DNA of 8,285 nt from an uncultured Dorea sp. (GTDB taxonomy: Bacteria > Bacillota_A > Clostridia > Lachnospirales > Lachnospiraceae), in the NCBI GenBank assembly GCA_948468495.1, contig CAOKJI010000058.1:1-8285 (forward strand). Reading direction: 5' to 3'. Of this stretch, positions 5,988 to 8,285 are shown in pieces. The notes under the pieces are model-generated. The model had not been told where the DNA came from. It saw only the letters and a list, made by a program, of their open reading frames with translations, and ran no database searches. Position numbers and translations under genes: made by a program. The first letter of the stretch is position 1. The number at the start of each line of letters is the position of its first letter.

Positions 5988-7241
5988 ATGAGTACAAGTA
6001 CGACAAAAGGAGGATTTCATTACTGTTGGGTGATTCTGCTGTCCTGCTGCGTAATCGGATTCTTTACGCTGGCGACGGTTGCAAACTGTATGGGAACCTT
6101 TATGCCTACCGTAGTGGAGGAATTAGGAACAACGGCGACCAGTTTTTCACTATATTATACGTTCCTGAACTTTACATTAATGTTTGGACAACCTCTGGCG
6201 CAGGTATGTATGAAGAAATTTGACATTCGCATCTGCGCGTCTGCAGCCGTTACATTTTCAGCGGGCGCTGTGGCGTTGATGTCAACGTATTCGTCCATAA
6301 CCGGATGGTATTTTTCGGCTATACTAAACGGCTTAGGACTTTCATTTACCTGCTATCTGCTGTTCCCGATTGTACTGGGCAACTGGTTTAAGAAGAATTA
6401 CGGAACGGTATTTGGAATCGCGTCCTGCATGAGCGGACTGGGCGGCACGCTCTGGACGGCAAACGTGGGGAAATGGATTGGCGCCTATGGTTATCAGAAG
6501 GCATATTTAATCTGTGCAGCCATCGCCTGGCTTGCAGCTATGCCGTTCTGCGTATTCGGATTGAGAACACATCCGGAGGAAAAGGGACTCCGTCCTTACG
6601 GCGCGGATGAAGTGACATCGGACGCAAGGTTGAAAGCAGAGCCGGAGGCAAAGGGATTTACGATGAAGGAAGCAATGAAGACGCCGTTCTTCTGGATGAT
6701 GCTGATTTCGGTTCTGTGTATCCATTTTATGGGAACATTCCAGAATCAGATTACGAACTTTGCGGCAAGCGTGGGCTTCCCGATTGAACAGGCGTCAGTG
6801 GTTGCATCCTGTCTGCTGTTCGGCGCGGTAGTCGGTAAAATCGGCTTAGGCTGGATTCATGATCATTTTGGAATCCGGGCTACCTGGTGCGCGGCGATTA
6901 TCAGTATTCTTGCAGGATTAGCGCTGCTCTTATTTGGCGGCGGTACGGCGATAATCGTATTTATCGGCGGATTTATATTCGGCTGCGGTTATGCGCTGAT
7001 GGGCGTCGGCTCGCCGCTTTTGATTCGGGCTACCTTAGGAACGAAAGATTACGCGAAGATTTTCAGCTATGTTATCGCGCTGGGTACATTTGTCAATGCA
7101 TTTGCGCCATTGGTATATTCAGGAATTTATGATAAGACGGGCTCTTATTTCGGCGGTCTTTACATCTGTGCGGGAGCGTTGATTGTATCACTGGTTATAG
7201 CGAATATACTGATTTCTAAGACAGCAAAATTGTGGAAATAA
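5988..7241 (+). CDS. MFS transporter, oxalate/formate- or monocarboxylate-type
   Basis: This 417-residue, highly hydrophobic protein has the pattern of 12 membrane helices in two halves. The N-terminus GGFHYCWVILLSCC and the central loop motif RTHPEEKGLRPYG (about 193-205) are typical of MFS carriers of the monocarboxylate/oxalate-formate antiporter group. A cytoplasmic-loop motif, G-x4-WIHDHFGIR (about 283-297), matches the second-half MFS signature. The bai operon also has an MFS carrier (BaiG, a bile acid importer), so uptake of the pathway substrate or export of its product is plausible; direction cannot be read from sequence. A GTG at 5982 is in frame, but TGGAGG at 5975-5980 places the ATG at 5988 at proper distance (7 nt). 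The gap after the OYE is 28 bp, so the two are co-transcribed. A terminator follows 12 bp after the stop, closing the operon. Confidence 0.9.
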   Translation: MSTSTTKGGFHYCWVILLSCCVIGFFTLATVANCMGTFMPTVVEELGTTATSFSLYYTFLNFTLMFGQPLAQVCMKKFDIRICASAAVTFSAGAVALMSTYSSITGWYFSAILNGLGLSFTCYLLFPIVLGNWFKKNYGTVFGIASCMSGLGGTLWTANVGKWIGAYGYQKAYLICAAIAWLAAMPFCVFGLRTHPEEKGLRPYGADEVTSDARLKAEPEAKGFTMKEAMKTPFFWMMLISVLCIHFMGTFQNQITNFAASVGFPIEQASVVASCLLFGAVVGKIGLGWIHDHFGIRATWCAAIISILAGLALLLFGGGTAIIVFIGGFIFGCGYALMGVGSPLLIRATLGTKDYAKIFSYVIALGTFVNAFAPLVYSGIYDKTGSYFGGLYICAGALIVSLVIANILISKTAKLWK

Positions 7242-7253
7242 ATATAGAAACAT

Positions 7254-7290
7254 AAAAAAGGGCGCCGGTTGAATGAAATCGGCGCTTTTT
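7254..7290 (+). terminator. Intrinsic terminator of the SDR-OYE-MFS operon
   Basis: GCGCCGGTT (7262-7270) pairs with AATCGGCGC (7277-7285), with one G-U pair and a 6-nt loop. TTTTT follows at 7286-7290. An A-tract (7254-7259) lies before the stem, so it could also work on the opposite strand. It starts just after the MFS stop at 7241 and lies directly before structured element copy 2. Confidence 0.9.
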
Positions 7291-7303
7291 GGGGTTGGGG
7301 GAC

Positions 7304-7485
7304 GTAGATTGAAGCAGACGAATATCTCTTAGCAGACGGAGTAACATTCCGTTGAACTACCGACCAACCGGGACTAAGCCACTCAGGAATGCCTTCGTGC
7401 CTAAGTCCTGGTAAGTCGCTATTTCATCTCCATTAAAAACACTCCCGAATTGTCTGCTAAGAGATATTCGCCTGCTTCAATCTAC
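7304..7485 (+). ncRNA. Unidentified 182-nt structured element, copy 2
   Basis: The closing helix pairs 7304-7337 with 7452-7485: 33 of 34 positions are Watson-Crick, with one A-C mismatch. The inner 9-bp helix pairs 7367-7375 with 7404-7412, with one G-U pair. It has exactly the same length and register as copy 1 (offset 6137, no indels). Loop sequences such as GGAGTAACATTCCGTTGAAC, CTCAGGAATGCCTTCGTGCC and GCTATTTCATCTCCATTAA are shared exactly. The helices carry eight compensated pair changes in the outer stem and four in the inner one. It lies straight after an intrinsic terminator and is followed by the conserved CTGTATA (7485-7491), which includes a TATACT -10-like box (7488-7493). It is about 200 nt upstream of the regulator gene. 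It could be a separately transcribed RNA, a leader or a dispersed repeat. Confidence 0.75.
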
Positions 7486-7691
7486 TGTATACTGGCTAAT
7501 GTCTGAATAGTCAGTGCGCCTAGGCGACGCATGAGGAGGATTCTGGTTATGGTAATTAAGTAATGTAACAGGAAGATTTTGGCTGCGGTATGGGATTGTT
7601 TGTAGTGGGGTTCTTTGTTAAAATAGTAACTAATTGGACGTATTGCGAGGGACGGCGGAATTTGTCAGACTTGATGGAAGGAGGTTGCGGG
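7486..7691 (+). other. Leader region of the regulator, with a ten-codon mini-ORF
   Basis: No ordinary gene is seen here. A GAGGAGG (7533-7539) precedes ATG-GTA-ATT-AAG-TAA (7549-7563). An ATG at 7531 in the same frame gives MRRILVMVIK then stop. A strong ribosome site on such a short frame could mark a leader peptide or a decayed gene start. The regulator frame is open from 7569 and has earlier ATGs at 7590 and 7674. AAGGAGG at 7678-7684 favours the ATG at 7692. Confidence 0.3.
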
Positions 7692-8285
7692 ATGTTGGAA
7701 CCATGTATGAGGATGCTGCAAAGGGAGCGGATTTTTCAGACGCTTCAAAAGATGGAAAATTTCCCGGTTTCGGTTGTGATAGCTCCCTGGGGGTATGGGA
7801 AGACGGTAGCAGTTACGGATTATTTCCAGCGTTCTGGGAAGAGATGTGTGTGGATTGCGATGTCGACGCCGGTTAAGATTACGGATGTGGACTTTTTCTG
7901 GCTGTTATTTACGAGGGCGTTGAAACGTGAATTTCCTGCGCTTGGGGGCTGGATGGAGACTCTTGGGTTCCCGAGGGATATGATGCAGATGTATCATTTC
8001 CTCGACGAGCTGCAGCGTGAGAAGATTGAGCAGGACATTTATATTGTGATAGATGATTTTCAATATATTAATACGGCGGAGATTGATTTGTTTATATCGC
8101 AGATTGTGCGGGCGAATACTCCGAAGCTGCACTGGATTGTCCTGAGCAGGGAATTTCCGGCGCTTCCTGTTCATGAGTGGGAGATGAAAGGGATTTGCCA
8201 TGTGATTACCGCGGGAGAACTGGCGTTTACTGTGGAAGAGGCGGAAGCGTATTTGGAGCAAATCGGATGCAGGGCAGACCAGAAG
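7692..8285 (+). CDS. MalT-like STAND ATPase / LuxR-family transcriptional regulator, N-terminal part (truncated)
   Basis: The frame is open from ATG 7692 to the window edge (198 codons) with no stop, so the protein is longer. The visible part is a STAND/NACHT-type nucleotide-binding domain: RERIFQTL helix, Walker A in VVIAPWGYGKTVAV (about 29-42), Walker B in IYIVIDDFQYI (about 114-124) and a sensor-like WIVLSREFPALP (about 146-157). The order and spacing match the start of MalT-like LuxR regulators. These are usually 800-900 residues, with a TPR-like sensor region and a C-terminal LuxR helix-turn-helix; those parts are beyond the edge. Family members are ligand- and ATP-dependent activators. 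The Walker A has Trp where Ala is common (APAGYGKT). AAGGAGG lies 7 nt upstream. Control of the adjacent operon through the palindrome at 990-1049 is inference. Confidence 0.8.
   Translation, partial: MLEPCMRMLQRERIFQTLQKMENFPVSVVIAPWGYGKTVAVTDYFQRSGKRCVWIAMSTPVKITDVDFFWLLFTRALKREFPALGGWMETLGFPRDMMQMYHFLDELQREKIEQDIYIVIDDFQYINTAEIDLFISQIVRANTPKLHWIVLSREFPALPVHEWEMKGICHVITAGELAFTVEEAEAYLEQIGCRADQK

Noticed and set aside
7634..7876. 80-codon plus-strand frame overlapping the start of the regulator
   Set aside because: The overlapping frame from 7692 carries Walker A and Walker B motifs and a good ribosome site, so this one is a shadow.
7905..8261. 118-codon minus-strand frame
   Set aside because: It is antisense to the STAND ATPase domain, rich in Arg/His/Leu, and has no recognisable features.

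Overview
The window looks like an accessory catabolic locus from a gut-type Clostridia genome, most likely Lachnospiraceae. This rests on strong AGGAGG-type ribosome sites, moderate GC content, closely packed FMN/Fe-S oxidoreductase and SDR genes, and a MalT-like LuxR-family regulator. Species cannot be read from the sequence.

Layout. The left part (1-910) is read leftwards: a YkvI-like membrane protein cut by the window edge (complement 1-233), preceded by a 190-residue SnoaL/NTF2-fold protein (complement 338-910) that keeps a Tyr/Asp/His set spaced like that of the bile acid 7-alpha-dehydratase BaiE. A divergent control region (911-1402) holds a near-perfect 20-bp-arm palindrome (990-1049). 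It also holds the first copy of an unidentified 182-nt structured element (1167-1348). The rightward operon follows: three closely related SDR dehydrogenases (1403-2194, 2212-3006, 3106-3900), a 646-residue FMN/4Fe-4S/FAD 'old yellow enzyme' of the 2,4-dienoyl-CoA reductase/BaiCD/BaiH type (4019-5959) and an MFS transporter (5988-7241). It ends at a strong intrinsic terminator (7254-7290). The second copy of the 182-nt element (7304-7485) comes straight after. A gene for a MalT-like STAND/LuxR-family regulator then starts at 7692 and runs off the right edge.

How the parts may work together (inference). An SDR oxidises a hydroxyl to a ketone, the SnoaL-fold protein eliminates or isomerises, the OYE reduces the resulting double bond, and the MFS and YkvI-like proteins move substrate or product. 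This is the chemical logic of the bai dehydroxylation pathway. The SDRs are not obvious BaiA orthologues and no CoA ligase or CoA transferase is in view, so the substrate could be a steroid, bile acid or another polycyclic or phenolic compound. The regulator may act at the palindrome.

Most unusual signal: the two 182-nt elements align without a single indel. Their core is nearly invariant, while two long helices (34 bp and 9 bp) differ in sequence between copies with matching compensatory changes. This is direct covariation evidence for a structured RNA, or a structured single-stranded DNA. I do not recognise the family.
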